A DNA stretch of 64,000 nucleotides from Calothrix sp. C42_A2020_038 (GCA_015272395.1 JACYLQ010000027.1:353843-417842); one strand, 5' to 3'. Counted from the first letter of the stretch, positions 18,066 through 28,039 are shown. Notes: generated by a model from the sequence alone, not told the origin. Program-made: numbers and translations.

Positions 18066-18452
18066 ATGTCACACTTTAGCCAAATCAAGACTCAAATCCG
18101 TAACGTTGAATCATTGAAGGATGCGCTCACAGAATTAAATATTGATTGGAAAGAGGGTCCACGTCAGGTACGTGGTTATCGTGGTCAAACTCACGATGCA
18201 GAAATTACTATCGAGCAAGATAATGGCTACGATATTGGTTTTAGATGGAATGGGAAGGAGTACGAACTTGTCGCTGATTTACAGTACTGGCAACAAGGTT
18301 TATCGGTTGAAGGTTTTCTACGCAAAGTAACCCAGCGCTATGCATTTCAAACAGTGATGAAGGAAACTGCACGTGCTGGTTTTCAGGTTGCCGAACAGCA
18401 AAATAATCAAGATGGTTCTATTCGTTTAGTAGTACAGCGCTGGAGTGCGTAA
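18066..18452 (+). CDS. ycf35: Ycf35 / DUF1257 protein
   Basis: The 128-residue protein matches the Ycf35 type: MSHFSQIKTQIRNVESLKDA at the start, VRGYRGQTHDAEITIEQDNG in the middle and FLRKVTQRYAFQTVMKETAR near the C-terminus. It is conserved in cyanobacteria and some algal plastid genomes and is soluble; the role is unknown. The stop TAA overlaps the ferredoxin ATG by one base (TAATG), so the two proteins are translationally coupled. Confidence 0.88.
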   Translation: MSHFSQIKTQIRNVESLKDALTELNIDWKEGPRQVRGYRGQTHDAEITIEQDNGYDIGFRWNGKEYELVADLQYWQQGLSVEGFLRKVTQRYAFQTVMKETARAGFQVAEQQNNQDGSIRLVVQRWSA

Positions 18453-18916
18453 TGGCTGATTTTTTGCCGTCAACTGAAGATAGTGAAGACGGACGGTCTG
18501 GTTTTGAGCCAGAATTGGGTGGTTTTTTGCGCTCGGCGCCCGAACGTTCTGGTTTTGAGCCGGAGTTAGGAGGAATGTTACGCCAAAAAGGTGTTTACGT
18601 TGATGAAATTACCTGTATTGGCTGTAAGCATTGTGCCCATGTTGCTCGTAACACTTTTTATATCGAGCCTGATTATGGGCGTTCGCGCGTTATCCGTCAA
18701 GATGCAGACTCTCAGGAAGTAATCCAAGAAGCAATTGACACTTGTCCGGTTGATTGTATTCATTGGGTTGATTACACCGAACTGCGAAAGTTAGAAGACG
18801 AGCGCAAGTATCAGGTCATTCCTTTGATTGGTTATCAGGTTGAAGGAGCTGTTATCGCCACCGAACGGCGGCGCCGAAAAGCAAAATTAAAAAATACCAA
18901 AAAATCACGTTATTAA
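18452..18916 (+). CDS. 4Fe-4S ferredoxin, Ycf35-linked
   Basis: The 154-residue protein has the cluster ligands CIGCKHC (about residues 55-61) and CPVDCIHW (about 99-106), which fit one [4Fe-4S] cluster. The first 45 residues carry an imperfect tandem duplication (SGFEPELGGFLR, then SGFEPELGGMLR). The last 20 residues are highly basic (TERRRRKAKLKNTKKSRY), suggesting contact with nucleic acid or an acidic partner. It is the last gene of the DUF2997-ycf35-ferredoxin set and is followed by a strong terminator. The electron partner is not known. Confidence 0.9.
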   Translation: MADFLPSTEDSEDGRSGFEPELGGFLRSAPERSGFEPELGGMLRQKGVYVDEITCIGCKHCAHVARNTFYIEPDYGRSRVIRQDADSQEVIQEAIDTCPVDCIHWVDYTELRKLEDERKYQVIPLIGYQVEGAVIATERRRRKAKLKNTKKSRY

Positions 18917-18941
18917 CAATAGCTTAAAATCTAAGTTTTGC

Positions 18942-18969
18942 GGGGCTGTGGTAGCAGCCCCTTTGTTTT
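18942..18969 (+). terminator. Rho-independent terminator after ferredoxin operon
   Basis: GGGGCTG (18942-18948) and CAGCCCC (18955-18961) enclose a six-base loop and are followed by TTTGTTTT. This is a textbook intrinsic terminator 26 bases after the ferredoxin stop. Confidence 0.85.
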
Positions 18970-19186
18970 ATATAAGTTTCAATTGATATCATGTCCGGTT
19001 GATTGCCCTCTCCAGTGAGGAGAGAGATTTTCTGACAACTAGAATTACAGTATTATTACGTACTCAGCATAGTTATTTAAAAAGGTAATTTCAGCAATTA
19101 TCTTGATGTGATTTTTAAGTACAGTTTGACATTAATAATACAGGGTTGCTAACAACCACTTAGATAGTTTTACTTTTGAGTATGGT

Positions 19187-21250
19187 ATGAGATATAACAA
19201 ACAGCGTTTTCTAATAGCTTGTAGCCAAGTAATATTTGCTGCTACATATGTAACTTTGGTTTCGCCAATGGCTAATGCTGCATCAGGGTTCTCTACCACT
19301 GTCGAACAAAAAACAAGCGGTTCTACAAATCATCTGCTTTTGGCTGATGACTCGGATCGTGATGATGATGACGATAAAGACGACGAGTTACCAAAAAAAA
19401 TTAAAACTTCGATTTTTAATAACATTTCTCAGCGTGAAAATTTAGAAGCTTCTACTTTACGCTTAGTAAAAGCAGAAAGAATCACTTGGGCAGATAGTTG
19501 TTTAGGTCTAAAACAAGACAGAAATTGTTCCCGAGTTTTAGTACCTGGTTGGCAAGTTGTTGCTGCTTCTGAGCAGCAAATGTGGATTTATCGTACAGAT
19601 AAGTCTGGAAAAATGGTTATGCTAGATGAAAGCTCAACTCAAGCTGTCAGTGCCACAATTGCAAGAGTTCAAAGCGTTTCTCAACAAATAAGTAATCGTA
19701 CGACGGTTGAACAAAGAAGCGTTTTACAACAAAGAAGTCAACAAAATACTGTTGTGCAAGCGCGCAGTACACAAGTAAGTGCTGTACAGAGTGTTTCTGT
19801 AAACGGTAAAAAACCTGGTTTTACATTAACTATTTTACAACCTCAAGGAAGTTTGCAGGAAGTAACAGCCCGTATTTCTGTAAAGGCCAAACGTGGTAAA
19901 GCTTATGCCAAAGAAAGATTTATAGGCGACTACAAATACAGGCTCAAATCCAAGGCAAAATTTACTAAAGGTTTAAAAGCAGGTGATCGAGTTGCTATCA
20001 GGTTATACGATTTACAAAATCGGTTTATTGGTTATAGTGAATTCGAGTGTCTTTCTGCAAATACTGCTGTTAGCTTAGTTTTGTCAGCAAATCCAACTCA
20101 ATACAAAGTAGTTCGTACTGTATATGGTGTTGATACTAATTTTGACGGAGTAATTGAAGGAACTACTTACAATTACTTTACTCAAGTTAGCGGTGAACGT
20201 GTTACTTTCTTGAACAGTGAGCGCGAAGTTCAAGTGTCGCAGTTTAGGGATGCTAGTTTATCGCAGGTTGCGACAACTAGTCAGTATCCTGCTTCTTTTA
20301 CCAGAGGAGAATTTGCACTTGTTCGTCAATCTTTGAATGTTTCCAATTCTAACCTGGCAGCGGCATTAAAAGCGGCTCCTGGCAGTTTGGTTCCAGTTAC
20401 CGAGGTTAGTGAAGACGCATCCAGCTTCGATGTTAGCCAACTGATGATGGATTATCGTGAGGTTGGTGTTGCGAGCAATGTTCAAGTTCGGTTTTCTGAT
20501 GTATCAGCAAACCACTGGGCAAAAGATTTTATTGCTGAGTTAGCAGCGCTGGAAATTCTCGAAGGTTTTCCAGATGGTACTTTCCGTCCTGATGAACAAG
20601 TAACGCGCGCGCAATTTGCGGCAATACTCAATCAAGCTTTCGAGCGCATCAAAGTTCGTAATGCGATTCAATTTAGAGATGTTTCGACTGCTTACTGGGC
20701 GTACAATGCTATCCGTGAAGCTTATCAAATGGGTTTCATCAACCCTGTTACAGCCAATCGATTTAACCCAACACAAGCGCTGTCTCGTTTAGAAGTATTA
20801 ATATCGCTAGCACGCGGTTTAAATTATACCTTCAGTGGTTCAAGTGAGGCAATTTTAACAGCTTACAATGATGCAGCAAGTATTCGTAGCGATGTACGGA
20901 GTGCAGTTGCAGCTTTAACGATGCGAGGTATCGTTGTTAACTATCCAGATGTTCAAACTCTGAATGCTGACAAGGTAGCTACCCGCGCGGAAGTTAGTGC
21001 TTTGATATACAAAGCTTTAGTTAGCACTGGCGAAGTTGCTGATATTGCTTCACAATATGCTGTTGAACCACCTCAAAAAGAAGTGGTACGCGCGCAACAA
21101 TTGAAGCGAGATCAGGATGACGATGATGATGACGATAAAGTAGAAACCAAAAAACCACGTCGTAATTGTAATCAAGGTATCGGTAACGGCGCCGAAGGTT
21201 GTGACCCAGGTAAATCACGTCCTCGCGGTGGTAGTAACGACGAAAGCTAA
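19187..21250 (+). CDS. S-layer homology (SLH) domain surface protein
   Basis: The 687-residue protein has a signal peptide (RFLIACSQVIFAATYVTLVS, cleavage probably after MANA). An Asp-rich tract (DSDRDDDDDKDDE) and a domain with ITWADSCLGLKQDRNCSRVL, common in cyanobacterial SLH proteins, follow. A Gln/Ser/Val-rich middle precedes three SLH-like units: FSDVSANHWAKDFI..., FRDVSTAYWAYNAI... and a weaker third around RSDVRSAVAALTMRG. The C-terminus has a second acidic run and a CNQGIGNGAEGCDPGKSRP motif. SLH units anchor proteins to the cell wall; the acidic runs may bind calcium. A perfect terminator stem follows the gene. Confidence 0.88.
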   Translation: MRYNKQRFLIACSQVIFAATYVTLVSPMANAASGFSTTVEQKTSGSTNHLLLADDSDRDDDDDKDDELPKKIKTSIFNNISQRENLEASTLRLVKAERITWADSCLGLKQDRNCSRVLVPGWQVVAASEQQMWIYRTDKSGKMVMLDESSTQAVSATIARVQSVSQQISNRTTVEQRSVLQQRSQQNTVVQARSTQVSAVQSVSVNGKKPGFTLTILQPQGSLQEVTARISVKAKRGKAYAKERFIGDYKYRLKSKAKFTKGLKAGDRVAIRLYDLQNRFIGYSEFECLSANTAVSLVLSANPTQYKVVRTVYGVDTNFDGVIEGTTYNYFTQVSGERVTFLNSEREVQVSQFRDASLSQVATTSQYPASFTRGEFALVRQSLNVSNSNLAAALKAAPGSLVPVTEVSEDASSFDVSQLMMDYREVGVASNVQVRFSDVSANHWAKDFIAELAALEILEGFPDGTFRPDEQVTRAQFAAILNQAFERIKVRNAIQFRDVSTAYWAYNAIREAYQMGFINPVTANRFNPTQALSRLEVLISLARGLNYTFSGSSEAILTAYNDAASIRSDVRSAVAALTMRGIVVNYPDVQTLNADKVATRAEVSALIYKALVSTGEVADIASQYAVEPPQKEVVRAQQLKRDQDDDDDDDKVETKKPRRNCNQGIGNGAEGCDPGKSRPRGGSNDES

Positions 21251-21304
21251 TGTTGTGATAGCAGTAACAAATATAACTTAGACAAACAAATTAAAAGCGA
21301 TTGT

Positions 21305-21340
21305 GCAGTTTGTGAACCAATGGTTCACAAACTGCTTTTT
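21305..21340. terminator. Strong bidirectional terminator
   Basis: GCAGTTTGTGAACC (21305-21318) and GGTTCACAAACTGC (21322-21335) form a perfect 14-base stem around an AAT loop, followed by TTTTT. It lies between the convergent SLH and DUF4335 genes and ends transcription of the former, and probably also of the latter. Confidence 0.88.
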
Positions 21341-21346
21341 CCATAT

Positions 21347-23053
21347 TTAGTCGTTTTCGGGGAAGGTTTGAACTTTACCGTCGGGAGTGAATACTGCACG
21401 AATGCGAACTGACTGTCCGTTACGGTTGGGTGATACAAACTGTTCGCCAATAAGTGGCATTCCTGTGCGGTCAATGAAATCGCGCGCAGCCTTGCCAAGC
21501 GGTAGAATACGTTCGATAGAGCCATCAACCCCTACTAACAAACTATATTCTAAGGTCTGTTTTAAACCTTGTGGAGGTTGCCAGCGCGCACTTAATGCAT
21601 TTCTAGCTTCTACGATTTGAGGCGTATCGAAGATAGTGTTAGTAGTAGTATTACTAGTTGTAGCGATTTGTCCTCTATCATCACGAGCTTCACGTAAGCG
21701 GCTTAATAAAGTTCGATCATCAGTACTTGCACCTGGAACTGTTCGCTCAGTAGTACTTCGAGGAGTTGCTGGACGTGGTTCTGCAAGTATTGTTGGTAGT
21801 GCGGAAATTGAAGGTAGACCACTGGTTGCAGGTGAGGTTGAAGAAGGTAATTTACTGGATGATACACTTCCTCTACCTGTTGCATTTGCCTTGGGTGTAC
21901 TTCCCCTTGTTTGACCTTGAGTAATATTTGGCTGTAAAGCAATCGAATCTGGTAAAGTTAAAGGCGGTGGATTTTTGCCAGGTGAAGTTGCAGGTAATTT
22001 CGGATTTGCCACATCAGGTATGGTGAAAGTATTTCCCGATGGTAAAGATGTTGTTGGAAAACTAAAGTTTGTACCTGGCTGCGGTGTTGAAGGCGCCTGT
22101 AAATTTGCAGGTAGCTTTGGAGAGCCAGGTGGAGAACCCGGAACAGCACCACTAGGTAAGTTTGTATTAGGTAAATTAGTATTAGGAAGCGTACTAGTAT
22201 TTAAATCTGGGACTGTAGGTATTGCTCCAGGTGGAGTTTGCGGAAGTCCAGGAATTGATGGCAGAGTATCAAGTGGTGTAGGCAGCAGTCCTGGTGTCGC
22301 TGCTACTGTTGGTAATGGAGTTTGAAGCGCAGCAATTTCTGGTTGAGGAGTTGATGTTGTAGTAGCTTGTCGAGCTACTTGATTTTGACGTGCGCGATTT
22401 GCGTACTGCCATGTAAACGGTGTTAAACCTAATGCCAAAGCAAACACTGCCGCAATTGGCGCCCAATTAGGAATTCGAGAAGAACTACGACGAGTGTTAA
22501 GGTTGGGTAATGCCAAAACATCAGCGGAGTACTCATCAAGAGCAGATGCTAAATCGAATAACTGTAATAGACTTAGTTTGATGACTCCTCCAGAAGCTGG
22601 AGGAGCTAGGAAACCAAGAAATAAATTATGTGATAGATAACCGCTGGGTTGTATATAAATATCAGATTGAGGAATTTGGGTATTAAATGGTTTTCCTAAA
22701 CTAGAAAGTCGTGTAGAAGCATTGTGAATATCGGAGACCGCATCACTACCGTTCAATGTTCGAGTTGCATCGTTATTGCTGTAGCTTTCCCAAAATTTAT
22801 CTGGTTGAATGTGCAAAAACTCTTGGACATAAGCTGTCACTGCTGCACATAAAGCTTCAAGTTGGTCGCGATTGCCTCGAATTGCAATCCTCTGATCTTC
22901 TGGTAGTCGCGGATCGTCAAAGCGAAGCTCAAAGCGAAGCTGCTTGAGAACTGATTTGCCCATCCATTGCGACAATGGTGAACTTTGCGCGCTTACTTCA
23001 AGAGTGCAAGTCGGCGGTGTGTAGCGACGAATGACAGAATTTGATAGAGGCAT
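21347..23053 (-). CDS. DUF4335 protein
   Basis: The 568-residue protein begins MPLSNSVIRRYTPPTCTLEV, the usual opening of cyanobacterial DUF4335 proteins. The N-terminal domain (about 1-180) ends before one membrane segment (WAPIAAVFALALGLTPFTW, about 195-215). A long Pro/Thr/Leu/Asn-rich linker follows, and a folded C-terminal domain ends with YSLLVGVDGSIERILPLGKA and VFTPDGKVQTFP. It is downstream of the DUF3038 gene on the same strand; the pair is conserved in cyanobacteria and of unknown function. The membrane anchor plus long linker suggests one folded domain on each side of a membrane. Confidence 0.8.
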   Translation of the reverse strand: MPLSNSVIRRYTPPTCTLEVSAQSSPLSQWMGKSVLKQLRFELRFDDPRLPEDQRIAIRGNRDQLEALCAAVTAYVQEFLHIQPDKFWESYSNNDATRTLNGSDAVSDIHNASTRLSSLGKPFNTQIPQSDIYIQPSGYLSHNLFLGFLAPPASGGVIKLSLLQLFDLASALDEYSADVLALPNLNTRRSSSRIPNWAPIAAVFALALGLTPFTWQYANRARQNQVARQATTTSTPQPEIAALQTPLPTVAATPGLLPTPLDTLPSIPGLPQTPPGAIPTVPDLNTSTLPNTNLPNTNLPSGAVPGSPPGSPKLPANLQAPSTPQPGTNFSFPTTSLPSGNTFTIPDVANPKLPATSPGKNPPPLTLPDSIALQPNITQGQTRGSTPKANATGRGSVSSSKLPSSTSPATSGLPSISALPTILAEPRPATPRSTTERTVPGASTDDRTLLSRLREARDDRGQIATTSNTTTNTIFDTPQIVEARNALSARWQPPQGLKQTLEYSLLVGVDGSIERILPLGKAARDFIDRTGMPLIGEQFVSPNRNGQSVRIRAVFTPDGKVQTFPEND

Positions 23054-23079
23054 AGCAAAAAATGCAATGGGGACTATAG

Positions 23080-23175
23080 AATTTTTGATTTTTGATTTTG
23101 GATTGTTGATTGTAAGTTGCTAGTTGTACATAGTGGTCTGCTCCAAATTCCAATTTCAAATCGCGCTTTACTCAA
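23080..23175. repeat. Fold-back heptamer-repeat element 3
   Basis: The left part carries TTTTTGATTTTTGATTTTGG and TTGATT units. The right part carries CCAAATTCCAATTTCAAAT and AAATCTAAAATTTTG, giving complementary arms around about 40 bases. It occupies the DUF3038-DUF4335 gap and would be transcribed with them. Confidence 0.55.
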
Positions 23176-23177
23176 AT

Positions 23178-23783
23178 CTAAAATTTTGTTGAACGGTCAA
23201 TCAGTGCCAGCCAAAGACGGCGGTGTCCACCAGGACCGCTGTAAAACAGTAAATCAACTAGCAATTTCAGTGCCAAGCGGGTCAGTAAATCCGTAGATAT
23301 TGTCTCGTCTTCTTCCATCCGCTCTTGGTAAGTGTTGCAAAAAGCATCGATGTAATCTCCTAGCAGAGCAGCTTGATGTGGTTCCCGATTTGTTTCCGCC
23401 ATTTGTTCGAGTAAACCCACAGCACGACGAATTAATTCTTGATGCTGTTTTGCTAAGTGACAAATAATCAGAACAAGCGAACGCGCTTCCTCAACATCGA
23501 GCTTTTTTCGTCCTCCAGTACCTTTACGTAGCGGGTTGGATTGGCGTAGGCGCCATAGCGCCACACGGTCTGGCACTTTTGACTCTAAACCTAAATCAAT
23601 AGCAGCAGTAAGCATCGCTTCAGAGCCAATGCCAGTTAATGTTTCTAGCGCCAACAACACTAAGTCCAACTGGGCTTTAATATTGTCCCACTCTAAAGAG
23701 TTGGGGGCACCTATTTGGGTTAAGTCCTCCCACTGTGTAGTCGGATTTGGAGAATTGGCGGCAGGTTGCATAACTTTTAGCAT
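23178..23783 (-). CDS. DUF3038 protein
   Basis: The 201-residue protein is mostly helical, with the recognisable DUF3038 elements LDLVLLALETLTGIGSEAML, RVALWRLRQSNPLRKG and a C-terminal LLVDLLFYSGPGGHRRLW. No signal peptide or membrane segment is seen. It precedes the DUF4335 gene by 124 bases on the same strand. The conserved pairing suggests a shared but unknown role. Confidence 0.82.
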   Translation of the reverse strand: MLKVMQPAANSPNPTTQWEDLTQIGAPNSLEWDNIKAQLDLVLLALETLTGIGSEAMLTAAIDLGLESKVPDRVALWRLRQSNPLRKGTGGRKKLDVEEARSLVLIICHLAKQHQELIRRAVGLLEQMAETNREPHQAALLGDYIDAFCNTYQERMEEDETISTDLLTRLALKLLVDLLFYSGPGGHRRLWLALIDRSTKF

Positions 23784-24237
23784 AGGTGATCGGGCTGGTA
23801 GGGGCTGTTGCTGTTACCCATTTTGAAACCAGACTCTCGGCAGTCAAGATTGGTTTCCCCTTCTAAAAGTACAGCCAAGTGTCAATTATTTCGAGCAATT
23901 TGGACAACAGCGTTTATTGTCTTAACTCTAAGACGAAACTCTTAGTCTGTAAAAGCACGGTCAAAAATATTTATCCCGTCTTTATTCAGTAAAAAAGGCG
24001 CGAGAGTCTACGCATAGTATAAGCAAAGGCATTGTTGATGTGCGGAATTAATAACTTCTCCAATGACTGATTGTAATGTGTTAGCAACGAACAGCCAATA
24101 CTTGTTTACTGTTACCGATGAGCATTCCACATGCAAAAAATGCTACTTTTGACAACCCCTAGCAGCAATATTTTTTTGTCAACAAATCTTTATTAAGGTA
24201 GGAGGCGCGGAGTTAAAACTCATCACTCATAACTCCT
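23784..24237. other. Intergenic region between mutS2 and DUF3038
   Basis: This stretch of 454 bases has no credible ORF. It should contain the DUF3038 promoter on the minus strand and the 3' end of mutS2. A dispersed element lies at 24199-24236. I see no terminator-grade hairpin or other structure in the rest. Confidence 0.5.
24199..24236. repeat. GGAGGCGCGGAGTT dispersed element, copy 2
   Basis: TAGGAGGCGCGGAGTTAAAA followed by CTCATCACTCATAACTCC nearly repeats the element after pilT at 14368. It abuts the mutS2 stop codon. Both full copies thus lie at gene 3' ends. Confidence 0.65.
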
Positions 24238-26694
24238 TTAAACATAAGCAATAGTCACACCACTGCCACCATCAGTTTGTGCTGCGGGTTCTAATCGCTG
24301 AACTCGTGGGTGCTGTTTTAGGTACGCATGAACGCCTTCGCGTAATTTCCCTGTACCGTGTCCGTGGATTATCCATATAGGTCCACTCGCTTCTGAAATA
24401 GCTTTATCTAAAATTATTTCAGCATCAGCTACCCGTTTACCACGTATATCAAAGGTATTTTTGGAGGTTCGGATATTTGGCGCATCTTGTGGTGGCGCCT
24501 CCTTTGTAGACGAAACATTGACGCTACGTGATTGAGGTTTAGCAACTGGTTCAACTTTTTTGCCATCAAGAGACTCAATATCCTCAAGCTTAACTGTCAT
24601 TTTCATGATGCCGAAGCGAACGTTTAGCTCACCGTCTTGATCTGGTGCTGTTATGACCTCAGCGGTTTGACCGAGCTTAGAAATGCGAATTCGGTCGCCG
24701 ACTTTTGGCATAAAACCAGCTTTCGGTTTTTGTTGAGTTTGAGGAGATATGAATTTTTCTGCAATTTGGTTTAAATTATTTGTAGCTTGTTGAGCATCTT
24801 GTGCAGTGGGAGTACCTTTTTGCAAGCGTCGAATCACTTGAGCAATTTCACCTTTCGCTTGATTTATCGCTTGTTGTACTGCTACTTCTTGGGAAGCTTT
24901 TAAAGCTTTCTCGCGTTCTTCTAGAGATGTCGCTTTTTCAGAAACTTGTTTGTACAAAGCTTCTGCTTGAATAAGTAATTTTTGAGCCTCAGCAGCTTTG
25001 GTTTCTTGGCGCCGACGTTGTGCTTCTAGTCCAGCAATTACCGAGTTAACTTCATCGTTTTCACCTCCCATTTCTTGTTCTGCTGCTTCCACGACTTCAG
25101 GTTTTAAACCCAAACGACGTGCGATCGCAAGTGCATTAGAACGTCCAGGAATTCCCCATAACAAGCGATAAGTAGGCGACAGCGTAGCTTCATCAAATTC
25201 TACCGAAGCATTCTCAAAACGTTGATCTTCATATTTCAACGCTTTGAGTTCACCAAAGTGTGTACTTGCCATTGTCAGTAGTGCATGGTCAGCAAGATAA
25301 CGTAATAATGCTATCGCCAAGGCACTTCCTTCTGCTGGGTCTGTACCGGCGCCTACTTCATCAAGAAGAATAAGAGAGGAAGTTGAGACATGATTTATCT
25401 CATCTTCACGAATTTCTAATTCCTCATTCAGTGCTTTCTTCTCAGCATGATTTTCATCTAAAGCATTTAAAATACGACTGATGCGGCGAATGTGCCCTGA
25501 AAAAGTAGATAAGCTTTGCTGTAATGATTGCTCGTCACCGATATCTGCTAGTATTAATTCAAACCACGGGATTTCTACAGGTTCACGTGCGGGCACAAAC
25601 ATCCCAATCTTAGCCATTAAAGCAGCTAAGGCAAGAGTTTTCAAAGTAACTGTTTTTCCGCCTGTATTCGGACCAGTAATCGTAACAACACGAGTTTCTG
25701 GTTCTATGAGTAAATCTACTGGAACGACCGCGTGTCCCTGTTCGTGTTGATGCTGCCATTCTAATAAGGGATGCCGTAATTGTCTTAAAGTAATTTTTTC
25801 TGAGGCTTTAGGATTGATAAATCTGGGTGGGTTTGCTTTGAGCCAATAACTATAACGTGCTTTTGCGGTTGCTAAATCTAAAGTCGTAACAATTACTAAC
25901 AACCTTTCTAAATCTGGTAGAATCGAAGCAACTTGTTGTGTTAAATGGCGCCTAATAGCTTCTTCTTCAATTTCTTCCTGACGGGCAAGTTGTCGCAGTT
26001 GGTTCCCCATTGGTACAACCGAGTTTGGCTCAATGTACAGGGTTACACCGCTAGTGGAAGTATCGTGAACAATACCCGGTATCGCGTCTTTATGAGTTGC
26101 TTTGACAGGAATCACAAATCTATCACCACGCTGGGTAATAATATTTTCTTGAAGTGCGTTCGATTTAACCTGAATAATATTATGTAACTTTTGTGTAATT
26201 TGACTGCGGGTTTTACGTAAGTTGGCACGAATTTCACCAAGTTTCTGACTAGCACGGTCTGCTACTTGTCCACGCTCATCAATACAACGGTGGATTTCCT
26301 GCTCCACTTCGGGATAAGTACGTAACTCGGAAACTAAATTTATTAATACAATTAAATCTTCATGGTTATCAATAGCACGTCGTAAATTACGTGCCCCAAA
26401 TAAGGTTGTGGCAATTGCGAGTAGCTCATCACCAGCTAAAACGCCTTGCAATTGCGCGCGTTCAAGGGAATCTCCAATATCCTGAATACCCTCAAAAGAC
26501 AACCCACCATTCAGACGACTTTCAAGTTCGTAGACTTCTTTAGTTTGCGCTAATAGTTCTTGACTACTTTGTTGAGAAGAGGGAATTGTTAGATGTTGGG
26601 ATGCAACAGCACCTAGCTTAGTGGCAGCAAAAGTTGACAAATGCTGACACAACCGCGACCATTCTAGTAGTTCTAGGGTTTCAGTTTGAATCAA
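24238..26694 (-). CDS. mutS2: MutS2 endonuclease/ribosome-rescue ATPase
   Basis: The 818-residue protein has the MutS2 layout: N-terminal core helices, Walker A GPNTGGKTVTLKTLALA (about residue 343) and Walker B region SLILLDEVGAGTDP. A long coiled coil rich in Glu/Lys/Gln (about 520-630), a KOW-like segment (VGDRIRISKLGQTAEVI) and a C-terminal Smr domain (FDIRGKRVADAEIILDKAIS to IHGHGTGKLREGV, about 735-818) follow. The mismatch-recognition domain of MutS is absent, as expected. MutS2 proteins suppress recombination or act on collided ribosomes. It is monocistronic between long gaps and contains the only GCGATCGC octamer I noticed (25121). Confidence 0.95.
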   Translation of the reverse strand: MIQTETLELLEWSRLCQHLSTFAATKLGAVASQHLTIPSSQQSSQELLAQTKEVYELESRLNGGLSFEGIQDIGDSLERAQLQGVLAGDELLAIATTLFGARNLRRAIDNHEDLIVLINLVSELRTYPEVEQEIHRCIDERGQVADRASQKLGEIRANLRKTRSQITQKLHNIIQVKSNALQENIITQRGDRFVIPVKATHKDAIPGIVHDTSTSGVTLYIEPNSVVPMGNQLRQLARQEEIEEEAIRRHLTQQVASILPDLERLLVIVTTLDLATAKARYSYWLKANPPRFINPKASEKITLRQLRHPLLEWQHQHEQGHAVVPVDLLIEPETRVVTITGPNTGGKTVTLKTLALAALMAKIGMFVPAREPVEIPWFELILADIGDEQSLQQSLSTFSGHIRRISRILNALDENHAEKKALNEELEIREDEINHVSTSSLILLDEVGAGTDPAEGSALAIALLRYLADHALLTMASTHFGELKALKYEDQRFENASVEFDEATLSPTYRLLWGIPGRSNALAIARRLGLKPEVVEAAEQEMGGENDEVNSVIAGLEAQRRRQETKAAEAQKLLIQAEALYKQVSEKATSLEEREKALKASQEVAVQQAINQAKGEIAQVIRRLQKGTPTAQDAQQATNNLNQIAEKFISPQTQQKPKAGFMPKVGDRIRISKLGQTAEVITAPDQDGELNVRFGIMKMTVKLEDIESLDGKKVEPVAKPQSRSVNVSSTKEAPPQDAPNIRTSKNTFDIRGKRVADAEIILDKAISEASGPIWIIHGHGTGKLREGVHAYLKQHPRVQRLEPAAQTDGGSGVTIAYV

Positions 26695-26875
26695 GGGAAT
26701 TGATTATGACAAAATATCTTAAGTTATATTAATAATCTTAGCGATTTTAGGCGATTAACGCTCACAGATTTATAATTTTAATCTAAAAGCGATTACTACG
26801 ATTGTAGAAAAAATTAGGTAAAAGTACCTCACAATTTGCTAACCTAGCTTAAACAGAATTGAGAAGATTACTAGC

Positions 26876-28039
26876 GTGGACATTCAAATAGGGCGGGGAA
26901 AAAAAGCTCGTAGAGCATACGGTATTGATGAAATTGCTCTAGCCCCAGGAAATCGGACACTTGATCCTTCTTTAGCAGATACAAGCTGGAAAATTGGTAA
27001 TATCGAGCGGGAAATCCCCATTATTGCCAGTGCTATGGATGGTGTAGTAGACGTGCATATGGCAGTTGGCTTGTCAAAGTTGGGTGCTTTAGGAGTAATC
27101 AACCTTGAAGGCATACAAACTCGTTATGAAAACCCAGAGCCAATTCTAGACCGCATCGCCTCTGTTGGTAAAGATGAATTTGTTGGGCTGATGCAAGAAC
27201 TTTATGCTGAACCTATAAAACCTGAATTAATTACACAAAGAATCAAAGAAATTAAACAACTTGGTGGTATTGCTGCTGTGAGTGCAACTCCAGCAGGTGC
27301 AAGTAAATTTGGTAATGCTGTTGCTGATGCTGACGCCGATTTATTTTTTGTACAGGCAACAGTAGTTTCAACAGCACATCTATCTCCAGAGGCAATCTTA
27401 CCCTTAGACTTGGCAAGTTTTTGTCAAGAAATGCCGATGCCAGTAGTACTCGGCAATTGTGTAACTTATGAAGTAACTCTAAATCTTCTAAAAGCTGGTG
27501 CCGCAGCAATTTTAGTTGGAATTGGTCCAGGGGCCGCTTGTACATCTCGCGGGGTTTTGGGTGTAGGTGTTCCCCAAGCTACTGCAATCGCTGACTGTGC
27601 CGCTGCTCGCGATGACTTTTTTGAACAAAGTGGCAACTATGTACCAGTTATTGCAGATGGTGGATTAATCACAGGTGGTGACATTTGTAAGTGTATTGCT
27701 TGCGGCGCCGATGGTGTGATGATAGGCTCGCCGTTCGCACGTGCCGCAGAAGCACCAGGACGAGGTTATCACTGGGGAATGGCAACACCAAGCCCTGTAT
27801 TACCTCGTGGTACGCGAATTCGTGTTGGCACTACTGGTTCTTTAGAGCAGATTCTCAGGGGACCTGCTGTGCTAGATGACGGTACACATAATCTTTTGGG
27901 AGCTTTAAAGACCAGTATGGGTACTTTAGGCGCCAAAAATATTAAAGAAATGCAGCAAGTCGAAGTTGTAATTGCGCCATCATTACTTACAGAGGGAAAA
28001 GTTTATCAAAAAGCGCAGCAGCTTGGTATGGGAAAATAG
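26876..28039 (+). CDS. guaB3: GuaB3-type IMP dehydrogenase family protein
   Basis: The 387-residue protein starts with GTG at 26876 and opens with [19 protein letters not shown], typical of the short GuaB3 group. The TIM barrel shows the catalytic-loop cysteine in [17 protein letters not shown] (Cys near residue 221), the phosphate-binding [20 protein letters not shown], and [20 protein letters not shown]. There is no CBS pair between barrel strands. GuaB3 proteins are widespread in cyanobacteria and related to IMP dehydrogenase, which oxidises IMP to XMP. Divergent from mutS2, it is followed by the small RNA Yfr1 and then trxA, an order conserved in many cyanobacteria. Confidence 0.9.
   Translation: MDIQIGRGKKARRAYGIDEIALAPGNRTLDPSLADTSWKIGNIEREIPIIASAMDGVVDVHMAVGLSKLGALGVINLEGIQTRYENPEPILDRIASVGKDEFVGLMQELYAEPIKPELITQRIKEIKQLGGIAAVSATPAGASKFGNAVADADADLFFVQATVVSTAHLSPEAILPLDLASFCQEMPMPVVLGNCVTYEVTLNLLKAGAAAILVGIGPGAACTSRGVLGVGVPQATAIADCAAARDDFFEQSGNYVPVIADGGLITGGDICKCIACGADGVMIGSPFARAAEAPGRGYHWGMATPSPVLPRGTRIRVGTTGSLEQILRGPAVLDDGTHNLLGALKTSMGTLGAKNIKEMQQVEVVIAPSLLTEGKVYQKAQQLGMGK

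Noticed and set aside
19002..19030. CTCTCC-agtga-GGAGAG stem after the ferredoxin operon as a second terminator
   Set aside because: Only six pairs and common C/G-rich intergenic repeat wording; the real terminator lies upstream at 18942.
21636..22325. Plus-strand ORFs antisense to the DUF4335 linker
   Set aside because: Low-complexity Pro/Thr-rich linker gives long open antisense frames by composition.
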